From an uncultured Rubrobacteraceae bacterium (lineage in GTDB: Bacteria; Actinomycetota; Rubrobacteria; Rubrobacterales; Rubrobacteraceae): DNA of 45,862 bases. Position numbers and translations under genes: made by a program. Shown here in pieces: positions 25,845 through 33,856 of the stretch (its first letter is position 1; each line of letters begins with the position of its first letter). The stretch is from contig CADCVD010000043.1 in the NCBI GenBank assembly GCA_902806055.1, positions 1-45,862 on the forward strand, read 5' to 3'. A model generated the notes under the pieces. It searched no databases. It was not told where the DNA came from and saw only the letters and a list, made by a program, of their open reading frames with translations.

Positions 25845-26282
25845 GTGCCGCGACGTTGGGTGATCTGGCTGATCGTGTTCTGCACGCTCCTTAACGGGGC
25901 GGGCTTTCTGTGGGACATCTTCGAGCCGATACCGCTCTACGACGAGATCGCGCACGTCGTCACGCCATTCGTGCTCGTGGCGATAGTGGCGGAGATCGTC
26001 TACCGGATGGGCGGCGACGACGAGTTCTTCAATACGCCCCGACACGCGATGATGACGGGGGCCGCGATCGGGCTCGTGGGCGCGGTCGCCTGGGAGGGCG
26101 TCGAGATACTGCTCGACCTCCTCTTCCCGAACGCCAGCATAGATCATGCCCTCCCCGACACCATATTCGATATCGTGCTCGGCGTTATGGGGGGCGTCGC
26201 CGGTGCTTACGTGGCCGACCACTACCTCGACCGCCTCTTCAAGCGTTCGCGCATGAACTCACGCCGACGCCAACTCCGCTAA
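25845..26282 (+). CDS. Small integral membrane protein
   Basis: 145 residues with about four helices: WVIWLIVFCTLLNGAGFLWDIF, VVTPFVLVAIVAEIVYRM, AAIGLVGAVAWEGVEILLDLLF and TIFDIVLGVMGGVAGAYVADHY. LYDEIAHVVTPF and DTIFDIVLGVMGG resemble the DUF2238/YjdF-like membrane proteins. Start GTG 25845 follows an in-frame TAG immediately; the same frame upstream begins at ATG 25812 (MQSKEKERRL, then TAG), so the N-terminus may once have been longer. GAGAGG about 10 bp upstream could serve the GTG start. Confidence 0.7.
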   Translation: MPRRWVIWLIVFCTLLNGAGFLWDIFEPIPLYDEIAHVVTPFVLVAIVAEIVYRMGGDDEFFNTPRHAMMTGAAIGLVGAVAWEGVEILLDLLFPNASIDHALPDTIFDIVLGVMGGVAGAYVADHYLDRLFKRSRMNSRRRQLR

Positions 26283-26385
26283 CCCGTCCGCCCCTATGGC
26301 TCCCGTCGCTGCGTTTGGAGGCGTGGAGCGGTCCCGTTCAGTAAGATGAACTAGGTCGTGTGACGAGAGAGTGCGGAGGTAAGAG

Positions 26386-26886
26386 ATGGCGCGTTTCGAC
26401 GAGTTCAAGAGTGCCAACGAGCAGTACGCGGCGTCCTTCGATAAGAAAGACTTGCCGACGCCGCCGGCCCGCAACGTTGCGGTGGTGACGTGTATGGACG
26501 CGAGGCTGCATCCCGAGACGTTTCTCGGGCTGGAGATGGGCGACGCGCACGTTATCCGCAACGCTGGCGGGCGCGTGAGCGAGGATGCTATCCGCTCTCT
26601 GGTCATCTCCGAGCGTCTGCTCGGGACGAACGAGATCGTAGTGATCCACCACACCGATTGCGGGATGCTCACCTTCAAGAACGAGGACCTCGTCGCGAAG
26701 ATAAAGGAGGACCTCGGCGCGGACGCCTCAGGGTGGGACTTCCTCACCTTTGCGGACCTTGAGCAGAGCGTGCGCGACGACGTGGAGACCCTGCGCGCCT
26801 CTGACCTGATCCCCGACGACGTCTTGATAGCGGGCTCTATCTACGACGTCGAGACAGGCGAGCTGCGCGAGGTCGTTCGCAGCTAG
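26386..26886 (+). CDS. Beta-class carbonic anhydrase
   Basis: Zinc enzyme for CO2/bicarbonate interconversion. 166 residues, of the short beta type. Zinc ligands and the Asp/Arg dyad are visible: VVTCMDARLHPE gives Cys36, Asp38 and Arg40; VIHHTDCGML gives His89 and Cys92. IRNAGGRVSEDAIRSLVIS is the conserved loop between them. GGAGG precedes the ATG. It stands alone between a membrane protein and a membrane-anchored protein. Confidence 0.94.
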   Translation: MARFDEFKSANEQYAASFDKKDLPTPPARNVAVVTCMDARLHPETFLGLEMGDAHVIRNAGGRVSEDAIRSLVISERLLGTNEIVVIHHTDCGMLTFKNEDLVAKIKEDLGADASGWDFLTFADLEQSVRDDVETLRASDLIPDDVLIAGSIYDVETGELREVVRS

Positions 26887-26973
26887 AGGCTCCACGTGTT
26901 CCAGACCCTCACGTTACTTGGGTAGCATTACTGGGAAAGAAGCTGCCTGACACAGCTAACGGGAGGAGAGTGG

Positions 26974-27561
26974 ATGGACAATACGACGCTGGGGATACTC
27001 ATCGCGGTGGCGGTTGTCGTGGTGATCTTGCTGATAGTGCTCTACCTGATCTCACGCCGCAGCCGCGCTCGGCGCCAGGAGGAACGACGGGAGCGGACGC
27101 GTGAGGAGTTCGGTCCCGAGTACGAGCGGACCGCCCAGGAGCGAGGCTCCGAGGAGGAGGCCGAGAGGGAGCTGAGGCGGCGGCGCGGCCGGGTAGAGCG
27201 GCAGATCGAGCCGCTCTCCGACGAGAGCCGCCAGCGCTACCAGGAGCGGTGGGGGGAGGTCGAGCGCGTCTTCGTGGACAACCCCGAGCGCTCCATCGAG
27301 ATGGCCGACCGAACCGTCTCGGACCTGCTGGAGGAACGCAACTTCGTCTCCGACCCTGCCCAGAGCGACGAGGAGACCGAGAGAAGCCTTGCTGCCATAC
27401 ATCCGGAGGTCGCCGACGACTACCGCGAGGCCCGGCGCTTTCGAGCGGGCATCGTCGGGCGCTCCACCGAAAACGAGAGCGGCGACGACAACACGACCGA
27501 GGATATGCGTCAGTCCCTCAGACGCTACCGGTCGGTCTACGAACGGCTGTTGGAGGGCTAG
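26974..27561 (+). CDS. Membrane-anchored protein of a common actinobacterial family
   Basis: 195 residues. One N-terminal helix (ILIAVAVVVVILLIVLYLI) followed by a strongly charged, helical region: RREEFGPEYERT-type motif EEFGPEYERTAQERGSEEEAERELRRR, then LSDESRQRYQERWGEVERVFVDNPERSIEMADRTV and HPEVADDYREARRF. This layout is recurrent in actinobacteria and annotated as membrane or secreted protein of unknown function. GGGAGGAG lies before the ATG. The TAGCAT stretch near 26923 may be a -10. Confidence 0.72.
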   Translation: MDNTTLGILIAVAVVVVILLIVLYLISRRSRARRQEERRERTREEFGPEYERTAQERGSEEEAERELRRRRGRVERQIEPLSDESRQRYQERWGEVERVFVDNPERSIEMADRTVSDLLEERNFVSDPAQSDEETERSLAAIHPEVADDYREARRFRAGIVGRSTENESGDDNTTEDMRQSLRRYRSVYERLLEG

Positions 27562-27589
27562 AAGCGTAGCGTGGAGGCCCTGGCCCGCG

Positions 27590-27783
27590 TTCCTCAACTA
27601 CTTCTTTCTGGCGAGGCTTCTGGGAACCTGATCGCCGCTGTTCAGGCCTTCGCCGCCGGAGTTATCCTGGCGATGCTGGCGAGCACCATGATGCCCAAGG
27701 CTTAGGAGGAGGGCGGCGAGATCATGAGCCTTATCACCTCCGCCGGGTTCCTGATCGCCTTCATATTGAACAGGCTGAAGTAG
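27590..27783 (+). pseudogene. C-terminal remnant of a ZIP-family metal transporter
   Basis: Reading from about 27605 gives SGEASGNLIAAVQAFAAG, VILAMLASTMMPKA, a TAG at 27703-27705, then EEGGEIMSLITSAGFLIAF and LNRLK with TAG at 27781-27783. This is the C-terminus of ZIP zinc transporters, where ...AGAILAMLxxTMMPEAYEEGG is usual; the amber replaces the Tyr. The remainder of the gene is absent; upstream sequence is the preceding membrane-anchored gene. Truncation plus nonsense means a dead fragment. Confidence 0.75.
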
Positions 27784-27880
27784 GGTGCGCCGCAACGTGC
27801 CGCAAATTTTCCGGTGTGTAAGAATGGAATTCTGGGAACGTAGAGACCGAAAGGGAAAACACGCGAAGGGGTGAGGTGTT

Positions 27881-29899
27881 ATGGCCGATAATTTGGTCAC
27901 CAAGATTTTAAAGGACCACATGGAGAATGGTAGCGTTGAGCCAGGCGAGGAGGTAAGCCTGAGCATAGACCAAGCCCTGCTCCAGGACGCTACCGGTACG
28001 ATGGCGTCCTTGCAATTCGAGCAGATGGGGCGGGACAGGGTTCAGGTTCCCTTGGCTGTTCAGTACATAGATCACAACGTCATTCAACTCGACCACAAGA
28101 ACCCAGACGACCATCTCTTTCTGCAAGGGGTTGCCGCCAAGTATGGTATGTACTACTCCAAGCCCGGCAACGGCATCTGCCACTACTTGCATGTAGAGAG
28201 GTTCGCCAAACCCGGCGCGACCATGGTCGGGGCCGACTCCCACACGACCTCCTCGGGTGCAGTGGGATCCATCGCTATCGGGGTTGGAGGCCTGGACGTA
28301 GCGCTCGTTCTGGGGGGGCAACCTTTCAGCACCGGTTTCCCTACGGTAATCGGCGTAGAGTTGACGGGCGAGCTGCAGGATTGGGTTACGCCGAAGGACG
28401 TTATCCTGGAGCTTCTTAGGCGTCGTGGCGTCGCCGGCGCGACCAACAGCATCTTCGAGTTCTATGGGCCGGGGGTGGCGACCATACCCGTGACGGGACG
28501 CACCACGATCTGCAACATGAGCATCGAGACCGGCGCTACCACCGCCATATTCCCTTCCGATGACCGGACGCGCGAGTGGCTCGAAGCCCAGCAGCGCCCC
28601 GACGACTTTGTAGAGCTCGGCGCCGACGAGGGGGCGGAATACGACGAGTACGAGCACATAGCGCTCGACGAGCTTGAGCCCCTTATCGCCCAGCCTCACT
28701 CGCCCGGTAACGTCGTCCCTGTTAGCGAGGTCGCCGGCACCAAGGTGTCCCAGGTTTGCATCGGAAGCTCAGTCAACTCGGGCTTCGAGGACCTGGCGGT
28801 CGCGGCGGCGGTCCTCAAGGACAAGTCGGTGGCCACGGACCTCGTGATGACCGTGACACCGGGGAGCCGTCAGATCCTAAACTCGATCGCCGAGTCTGGT
28901 GTGTACGCGGACCTCGTGCGGGCTGGAGCCCGGATGCTCGAGCCGATATGCGGACCGTGTGTGGGGATGGGCTATGCGCCGCCCTCGGATGCGGTAAGCG
29001 TGAGGACGTTCAACAGGAACTTCCCTGGCAGGTCCGGGACGCAGTCAGATCAGGTGTACCTGACGAGCCCGACCGTCGCTGCGGCGACGGCTTTGTACGG
29101 TGTGATCACCGACCCGCGCGAGCTCGGCGAGTATCCGGAGCTCCCTGAGGCACCGATGTATCCTGCGGTAGACGACGGTCAGATTCTTGCGCCGGCCCCT
29201 GAGGGCGACGAGGCAGACAAAATCGAGATACATCGCGGGCCGAACATCCACGAGCCGCCCGAGGCCGATGAGTTGCCCGAAGAGTTTACCGGTACGGTAG
29301 TCATAGTCCTTCCCGACGACATCTCGACCGGAGACCTCACGCCCGACGGGGTCGAGGTGATGGCCTTCCGCTCGAACGTCCCGGAGCTTGCCAAGTACAC
29401 GTTGCGGCGCTTCGACTCGGAGTTCCCTGAAAAGGCTCAGAAGATGGCGCCGGGCATCATCGTCGGGGGCGACAACTACGGGCAGGGATCGAGCCGGGAG
29501 CATGCCGCGCTCGCGCCTCTACACCTCGGGATTAGAGCCGTTATCGCCAAGAGCTTCGCACGCATCCACCGGCGGAACCTTATCTCCCAGGGCATTTTGG
29601 CCTTGCTCTTCAAGAACGAAGAAGACTACGACAAGTTTGAGGAGGGCCAGGAGTTGACGCTGCCGGATATCCGGCAGCACCTGGAGAACGGGGACACAGA
29701 GATACCGGCCCAGCTGGACGGCACGGAGATTATGCTTCTAGCAGAATTTTCGCAGCGGGAGCGGGACATGGCCCTCTCCGGCGGCTTCAGGCGCCAGCTT
29801 CGCCAGCAGCAGGAGGAAAGCGCCCCCGAGGGGGGGGAGTTCAGGCATTCCGACTCCGCGTCCGAGCAGGACGCTCAACAAGGCGGTGGAATGTCGTAG
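27881..29899 (+). CDS. Aconitate hydratase (Aquifex-type monomeric aconitase)
   Basis: Interconverts citrate and isocitrate in the TCA cycle using a [4Fe-4S] cluster. 672 residues. DHVENG-like start (KDHMENGSVEPGEEV), GICHYLHVERFAKPGATMVGADSHTTSSGAVG, a first cluster Cys in SQVCIGSSVNSGFEDL, the other two in CGPCVGMGYAPPS, and the C-terminal swivel domain with VLPDDISTGDLTPDG and GGDNYGQGSSREHAALAPLHLGIRAVIAKSFARIHRRNLI. The length and the CIGSS form fit the Aquifex-type subfamily rather than AcnA or AcnB. The last 40 residues are a low-complexity tail. ATG 27881 has an AGGTG site. Confidence 0.93.
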   Translation: MADNLVTKILKDHMENGSVEPGEEVSLSIDQALLQDATGTMASLQFEQMGRDRVQVPLAVQYIDHNVIQLDHKNPDDHLFLQGVAAKYGMYYSKPGNGICHYLHVERFAKPGATMVGADSHTTSSGAVGSIAIGVGGLDVALVLGGQPFSTGFPTVIGVELTGELQDWVTPKDVILELLRRRGVAGATNSIFEFYGPGVATIPVTGRTTICNMSIETGATTAIFPSDDRTREWLEAQQRPDDFVELGADEGAEYDEYEHIALDELEPLIAQPHSPGNVVPVSEVAGTKVSQVCIGSSVNSGFEDLAVAAAVLKDKSVATDLVMTVTPGSRQILNSIAESGVYADLVRAGARMLEPICGPCVGMGYAPPSDAVSVRTFNRNFPGRSGTQSDQVYLTSPTVAAATALYGVITDPRELGEYPELPEAPMYPAVDDGQILAPAPEGDEADKIEIHRGPNIHEPPEADELPEEFTGTVVIVLPDDISTGDLTPDGVEVMAFRSNVPELAKYTLRRFDSEFPEKAQKMAPGIIVGGDNYGQGSSREHAALAPLHLGIRAVIAKSFARIHRRNLISQGILALLFKNEEDYDKFEEGQELTLPDIRQHLENGDTEIPAQLDGTEIMLLAEFSQRERDMALSGGFRRQLRQQQEESAPEGGEFRHSDSASEQDAQQGGGMS

Positions 29900-29951
29900 A
29901 CCAGGGCCTGAAAAACGTTTCCGCATAGTTGAGGGTGGCCTTTTCGGCCGG

Positions 29952-29984
29952 CGGTCGCCAGCGGCTGTTTGCCGCTGGCGACCG
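29952..29984. terminator. Very stable 14-bp hairpin after aconitase
   Basis: CGGTCGCCAGCGGC (29952-29965), loop TGTTT, GCCGCTGGCGACCG (29971-29984), perfectly paired, 52 bp after the aconitase stop. No U-run follows, so it is either a terminator of poor type or an mRNA 3'-end protection element. Confidence 0.6.
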
Positions 29985-30028
29985 GACTCTAACCACGATT
30001 CTCGTCATTCAAGGGACAGGGGGAAATA

Positions 30029-30334
30029 ATGATCAAGTTCTCCGTGCTCTACGGTCATCCAGAAGACCCGGACGCGTTTGAGGAGTACTACGCGAACACC
30101 CACATGCCGTTCGTCGACAAGATACCGAACGTACCGCGCTTCGAGTCAGGCAGGGGCGTGGCCACGCCCGACGGGAGCTAGACACCGTACCACCGAATCG
30201 CAGAGTTCTGGTTTGAGGATGAGGAGAAGATGCAGAGCAGCCTGAACTCCGAGGAGGGACAGGCTGCGGTGAACGACCTCCCGAATTTCGACACGGGCGG
30301 GGTGACGAATTTTATATCGGAGGTCGAAGCCTAG
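30029..30334 (+). pseudogene. EthD-family protein interrupted by an amber codon
   Basis: ATG 30029 gives IKFSVLYGHPEDPDAFEEYY, NTHMPFVDKIPNVPRFES, then TAG at codon 51 (30179-30181), then TPYHRIAEFWFEDEEKMQ and on to TAG 30332-30334 (101 codons). Both halves are in one frame and together match EthD-like dimeric alpha-beta barrel proteins (FYxxHxPlvxxipg ... YhriAEl.F). A GGGGGAAA ribosome site remains. A single nonsense change separates the halves. It is therefore a recent pseudogene, or a readthrough case, which is less likely. Confidence 0.82.
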
Positions 30335-30341
30335 AGAACGG

Positions 30342-30815
30342 CTACCGTTTACCGGCTGGCCGGAGCGTGGCGAGGAGCAGTAGCACAACACCGAGAACGA
30401 TGGCGATGTCCGCAGCGTTGAAGACGGGCCACCACTGTAGGGGCCAGAACTGAAGATCCAGAAAGTCTGTGACCCGGCCTTCGGCGATCCGGTCGAGTAG
30501 ATTGCCCGCGGCGCCGCCGAGCACTAAGCCGCACCCCGCGACGGTGAGACGGGTAGGTAGACCGGCGAACAAGACCCAGAGGACGAACACTATCGCGACG
30601 GCGCTCCCGGCTAGCAGCACGGCGATCTGGCCGCCCAGTATGCCGAAGGCGCCGCCCGAGTTCTTTACGTAAGTGAGGTAGAGGACGTCCTGGATAACGG
30701 GGATACTCTGCCCGGTCCTCATCGAGCCCTCTACGAGCCTTTTCAGGAATTGGTCCGCGAAAAAGACCGTGAGGGCGAGCGCGAGGGCGAGTCCTGCTCC
30801 GGCGGCGCGGCTCAT
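30342..30815 (-). CDS. lspA: Lipoprotein signal peptidase (signal peptidase II)
   Basis: Aspartic membrane protease that cleaves prolipoprotein signal peptides before the lipid-modified cysteine. 157 residues with four helices. Conserved: FFADQFLKRLV, VKNSGGAFGIL, GGAAGNLLDRIAEGRVTDFLDL (first catalytic Asp) and WPVFNAADIAIVLGVVLL (second catalytic Asp). Candidate substrates in this window are the HtrA-like protease (lipobox LTGC) and the 48-residue Tat lipoprotein (LSAC). It faces the EthD pseudogene, with only 7 bp between the ends. Confidence 0.95.
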   Translation of the reverse strand: MSRAAGAGLALALALTVFFADQFLKRLVEGSMRTGQSIPVIQDVLYLTYVKNSGGAFGILGGQIAVLLAGSAVAIVFVLWVLFAGLPTRLTVAGCGLVLGGAAGNLLDRIAEGRVTDFLDLQFWPLQWWPVFNAADIAIVLGVVLLLLATLRPAGKR

Positions 30816-30850
30816 CGTGTTATTAGTGGCAGGCGAGGGTTCCGGCCCTC

Positions 30851-31609
30851 TCAGTCGCCACCGTGAGGGCCTTCGCCGTGGGGCGAGGAGCTGCTCTCGA
30901 CGGTGACGCCCCGTATGTTGAGCATGCCCTGCATCATCTCGATCTCGGCCTGCTGCGAGGCGGCTATGGCGCTAGCGAGGCGGTTGACTTCCTCTTGGTC
31001 GGTCTCTTCGATAATAGCGTTGGCCATAGGCACCGCGGCTTCGTGGTGCGGGATCATGAGCTGCAAAAAGAGCTTGTCAGCCTCCTCGGGGGACGCGTTC
31101 TGCAGCTCGTCTATCTCCGCAGGCGAGGCCATACCAGGCATCCGGTCCTCCGTCGGCATCCTCATCCAGCTCATCGCTGGCTCTTCTCCGGTGGCCGGGA
31201 GGTTCCAAACGTCGAGCCAACCGTGCATCTGCCCGATCTGGGCCTGCTGGGTCAGGGCGATGTCGGCGGCGAGCATCCTTATCTCCTCGCTCTCCGTCTT
31301 GTCCCGTACGATCTCGGCCATCTCGACGGCCTGGGCGTGGTGTATGGTCATATCTCTAACGAAACCGGCCTCCGCAGAGCCTTCCTCCGGCATCCCGGTC
31401 CCTATCTCCAGCGCCGGCCCTTCATCCCCCGGCCCATCGTCGCCGCCAACGAAGAGCGACGCAAGGGCCGCTCCCGCCGCGAGACCGAGCACGATAGCCC
31501 CCAAGGAGAGAACCACTGAGAGGATTCGGCTCCGGGAGAGCCAACCGCGCCCGGATGGAACCTCCTCCTGGGGGCGTTCGGCGGGACTCTGTTGCGCCGT
31601 CTCTCTCAT
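30851..31609 (-). CDS. DUF305 family protein, membrane-anchored
   Basis: 252 residues. After a charged cytoplasmic N-terminus comes one helix (ILSVVLSLGAIVLGLAAGAALASLF), then two copies of the DUF305/CopM-like four-helix unit. The first has FVRDMTIHHAQAVEMAEIV and QQAQIGQMHGWLDVW; the second has FLQLMIPHHEAAVPMANAI and QQAEIEMMQGML. The HH/HxxM repeats are the hallmark and suggest metal (copper) binding at the extracytoplasmic face. A His-rich tail ends SSPHGEGPHGGD. It begins right after the DUF3105 stop, with no gap, so both are one transcript. Confidence 0.9.
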   Translation of the reverse strand: MRETAQQSPAERPQEEVPSGRGWLSRSRILSVVLSLGAIVLGLAAGAALASLFVGGDDGPGDEGPALEIGTGMPEEGSAEAGFVRDMTIHHAQAVEMAEIVRDKTESEEIRMLAADIALTQQAQIGQMHGWLDVWNLPATGEEPAMSWMRMPTEDRMPGMASPAEIDELQNASPEEADKLFLQLMIPHHEAAVPMANAIIEETDQEEVNRLASAIAASQQAEIEMMQGMLNIRGVTVESSSSPHGEGPHGGD

Positions 31610-32263
31610 CTACGCTGTGCTGCCGATGCCGCCGGTGCAGGCGGCGCCCTTCTCAGGAGTCTGAGGACCCTGCCGGAAGGCGGTAATGAACTGGTCGAGC
31701 CTGGGGTCGTCGACACCGTCCAGCTGGATCTGACGGTTCCAGGCCGACGCGACGACCGGCGTGCCGGCGGGCAGGTCTTCGTAGGGGCTAGCCATGAGAC
31801 AGTTCTTGCCCTCGACGACCTCCTCCAACTCGTCCCTCTCCTCCTGCGAGAGGTCGGGGGAGTAGGCGATCCAGACCGCCCCGTGCTCCAGGAGATGCAC
31901 GGCGAGCTCGTTTCTTACAGGGTCGTCGTAGAAGCCCTGGTTCTGCCACGCGGGGTTGTGCTCACCGCCGACCGGGGGGCTCTGCTCGTAGTCTACGGTG
32001 CCCTGGGTGTGCTGGCCCGCGCCGCCGTAGTCGAACTCCTCGACCCCTTCGGGAGGGTCCCCGGAACCGTCCGCCCGCTGTTGGCTGTCGAAGTATATAA
32101 GGGAGCCAAAACCTATCACAAAGGCCGCGACGACCAGGCCGACTATCAGCCAAGTCTTGTTAATGCCCCCCGCTGATGGCCTCTTCGCTACGCCCCTGCT
32201 CTTGCCCAACTCCGTACCTTTCTCTATAGTCTTAGGTTCCGCCGCGTGCAAATCGTAGCACAC
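31610..32263 (-). CDS. DUF3105 family membrane protein
   Basis: 217 residues. One helix (TWLIVGLVVAAFVIGFGSLIYF) precedes an extracytoplasmic domain. The DUF3105 motif is clear: GTVDYEQSPPVGGEHNPAWQNQGFYDDPVRNELAVHLLEHGAVWIAYSP. The invariant His residues (HN, H of AVHLLEHG) point to a metal site. Such genes are usually beside DUF305, as here. The start is uncertain: GTG 32263 gives an odd CYDLHAAEP N-terminus, while a TTG near 32209 with AAAGG upstream would start at GKSRG. The two proteins may work together on copper (inference). Confidence 0.88.
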   Translation of the reverse strand: MCYDLHAAEPKTIEKGTELGKSRGVAKRPSAGGINKTWLIVGLVVAAFVIGFGSLIYFDSQQRADGSGDPPEGVEEFDYGGAGQHTQGTVDYEQSPPVGGEHNPAWQNQGFYDDPVRNELAVHLLEHGAVWIAYSPDLSQEERDELEEVVEGKNCLMASPYEDLPAGTPVVASAWNRQIQLDGVDDPRLDQFITAFRQGPQTPEKGAACTGGIGSTA

Positions 32264-32292
32264 GCACGGGATCTCTCAGAAGGTCTTGATCT

Positions 32293-32664
32293 CTACCATC
32301 GCGTCATCGCAAGTGTGGCCGGGGCGGCCCACACAAAGATCACGGCCACAGCCGCCGTCCGGTTGACCGGTCTGCCTGCGAGCGTTTGGGTTCTCTCGTG
32401 GCATTCGGCTAGGACGGGCCGCGGGATCGTGCGTGTCACGATCGCTATCCCCAGCGGAACCAGCAACAGGTCGTCCAGGTAGCCGAGGATGGAGATAGGG
32501 TCGGGGACCAGATCTATCGGGCTGAACGCGTACCCGACCACGATGGTGGCAAAGACCTTCGCGTGTAGCGGTACCCGCGGGTCCTTGTACGCGAGGTAGA
32601 GCGCGTAGAGCTCCGATTTGAGCCTCCTTGCCCACCGTTTCAGACGCTCGATGGTCTTATCCAT
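32293..32664 (-). CDS. DUF1232 (YkvA-type) membrane protein
   Basis: 123 residues. The DUF1232 motif is plain: YLAYKDPRVPLHAKVFATIVVGYAFSPIDLVPDPISILGYLDDLLLVPLGI. Family proteins carry one or two helices and have no proven function. Its ATG overlaps the stop of the CDF exporter upstream by one base, which suggests a shared transcript. The last helix segment is VAVIFVWAAPATLAM. Confidence 0.88.
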   Translation of the reverse strand: MDKTIERLKRWARRLKSELYALYLAYKDPRVPLHAKVFATIVVGYAFSPIDLVPDPISILGYLDDLLLVPLGIAIVTRTIPRPVLAECHERTQTLAGRPVNRTAAVAVIFVWAAPATLAMTRW

Positions 32665-33605
32665 TATTCGCGGCGAGAGCGGAAGCGCAGGGGCTGGAGC
32701 GGGGCCTGGTGGTCACCTGCGTGGTCTACCTGGAGGGTGGTGTGCTCGATGCCGTACTCTTGCTTTAGCAGGTCTTCGAGTTCGCGCCGGCGGTCGTGAC
32801 AGTTTTCGTCGCGGCCGACGAGCACGTGGGCGGCGAGCGCCGGGAAGCCGGAGGTGATGGTCCAGATGTGCAGGTCGTGGACCTCCTGAACGCCCGGTGC
32901 GCCGGCCATCTTTCTACCGACCTCCTCGGCGTCAACGCCTCGGGGCGTGCCTTCGAGGAGGATATTGGTGGACTCGCGCAGGAGGCGCCAGGAGCTCCCC
33001 AGGACCAGCAGGCCGATCAGGACGCTGATGAGCGGGTCCGCGTAGCGCCATCCGGTGGCGAGGATCACGATCGCGGCGGCTATCGCGCCGACCGAGCCGA
33101 GTATGTCGGCCACGACATGCCGCAAGGCGCCCTGGAGGTTCAGGCTCTCGCCGCCCGATCGCGAGAGGATCAGGGCGCCCGCGACGTTTACCAGGAGACC
33201 CAGGATCGCCACCGCCAGCATCCAGCCGCCCAGGATCTCGGGCGGCTCCCACAGGCGCCGGTAGGCCTCCACAAAGATCCAGATAGAGATGGCGACGAGC
33301 GTCGCCCCGTTGACGAGGGCGGCCAGGATCTCGGCGCGTTTGTAGCCGAAGGACCGGTTCGGGGTCGCCGGCCTCCCCGCCAGCCATACGGCGAAGAGCG
33401 CCAGCCCCAGAGAGAATGAATCCGAGAGCATGTGCCCGGCATCCGCGAGCAGCGCGAGAGACCCCGTAACGAGCCCGCCGGCGACCTCGATCGCCATGAA
33501 CGCGGTAGTGAGGACGAAGACAACCGCGAGCGCGCGCCGGTCTGCGCCGCGTCCGTGGTCGTGCTCTCCGTGCGCGCCCTCTCCGTGAGAGTGGGAATGG
33601 GCCAA
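32664..33605 (-). CDS. CDF-family cation efflux protein (CzcD/ZitB type)
   Basis: Proton-coupled export of Zn2+ or related metals. 313 residues. It starts with a His-rich segment (HSHSHGEGAHGEHDHGRG), then six helices. Zinc-site residues lie in LLADAGHMLSDSFSLGLALF (helix 2: H-x3-D) and LRHVVADILGSVGAIAAAIVI (helix 5: H-x3-D). The C-terminal cytoplasmic domain shows VHDLHIWTITSGFPALAAHVLV. Next to DUF1232 and a small membrane protein. No MerR- or ArsR-type regulator is beside it. Confidence 0.94.
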   Translation of the reverse strand: MAHSHSHGEGAHGEHDHGRGADRRALAVVFVLTTAFMAIEVAGGLVTGSLALLADAGHMLSDSFSLGLALFAVWLAGRPATPNRSFGYKRAEILAALVNGATLVAISIWIFVEAYRRLWEPPEILGGWMLAVAILGLLVNVAGALILSRSGGESLNLQGALRHVVADILGSVGAIAAAIVILATGWRYADPLISVLIGLLVLGSSWRLLRESTNILLEGTPRGVDAEEVGRKMAGAPGVQEVHDLHIWTITSGFPALAAHVLVGRDENCHDRRRELEDLLKQEYGIEHTTLQVDHAGDHQAPLQPLRFRSRRE

Positions 33606-33606
33606 G

Positions 33607-33834
33607 CTAATCCTCTCGGTACTGCCTCAAGGCGTACCAAGCGCCGAAGGCTATCTGGGTCGCGCCGATGATCCGCAGGTAGCTCGGGTTTTCGGCGAAG
33701 AAGCGGACCAGCTTGCGCACGCTCTCGGGTCCGGTCTCCCAGAGCAGGGAGTGTTCTCTAGGGGCGAGGAGCGCGATGACCCCGTCGCCGACGGTTAGTA
33801 TGGCGGCGGTCTCTTTGAGTCTCTTGGCCCACAT
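33607..33834 (-). CDS. Small protein with one or two hydrophobic segments
   Basis: 75 residues: ETAAILTVGDGVIALLAP, then PESVRKLVRFFAENPSYLRIIGATQIAFGAWYALRQYRED. The C-terminal helix may span the membrane. It ends one base before the CDF gene's start, and AGAGGAGC about 9 bp before the ATG acts as ribosome site. A similar short protein beside CDF exporters is plausible, but I do not recognise the family. Probably real because of the tight spacing. Confidence 0.6.
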   Translation of the reverse strand: MWAKRLKETAAILTVGDGVIALLAPREHSLLWETGPESVRKLVRFFAENPSYLRIIGATQIAFGAWYALRQYRED

Positions 33835-33856
33835 GTTCGTGCTCCTCTCGTCTTCG

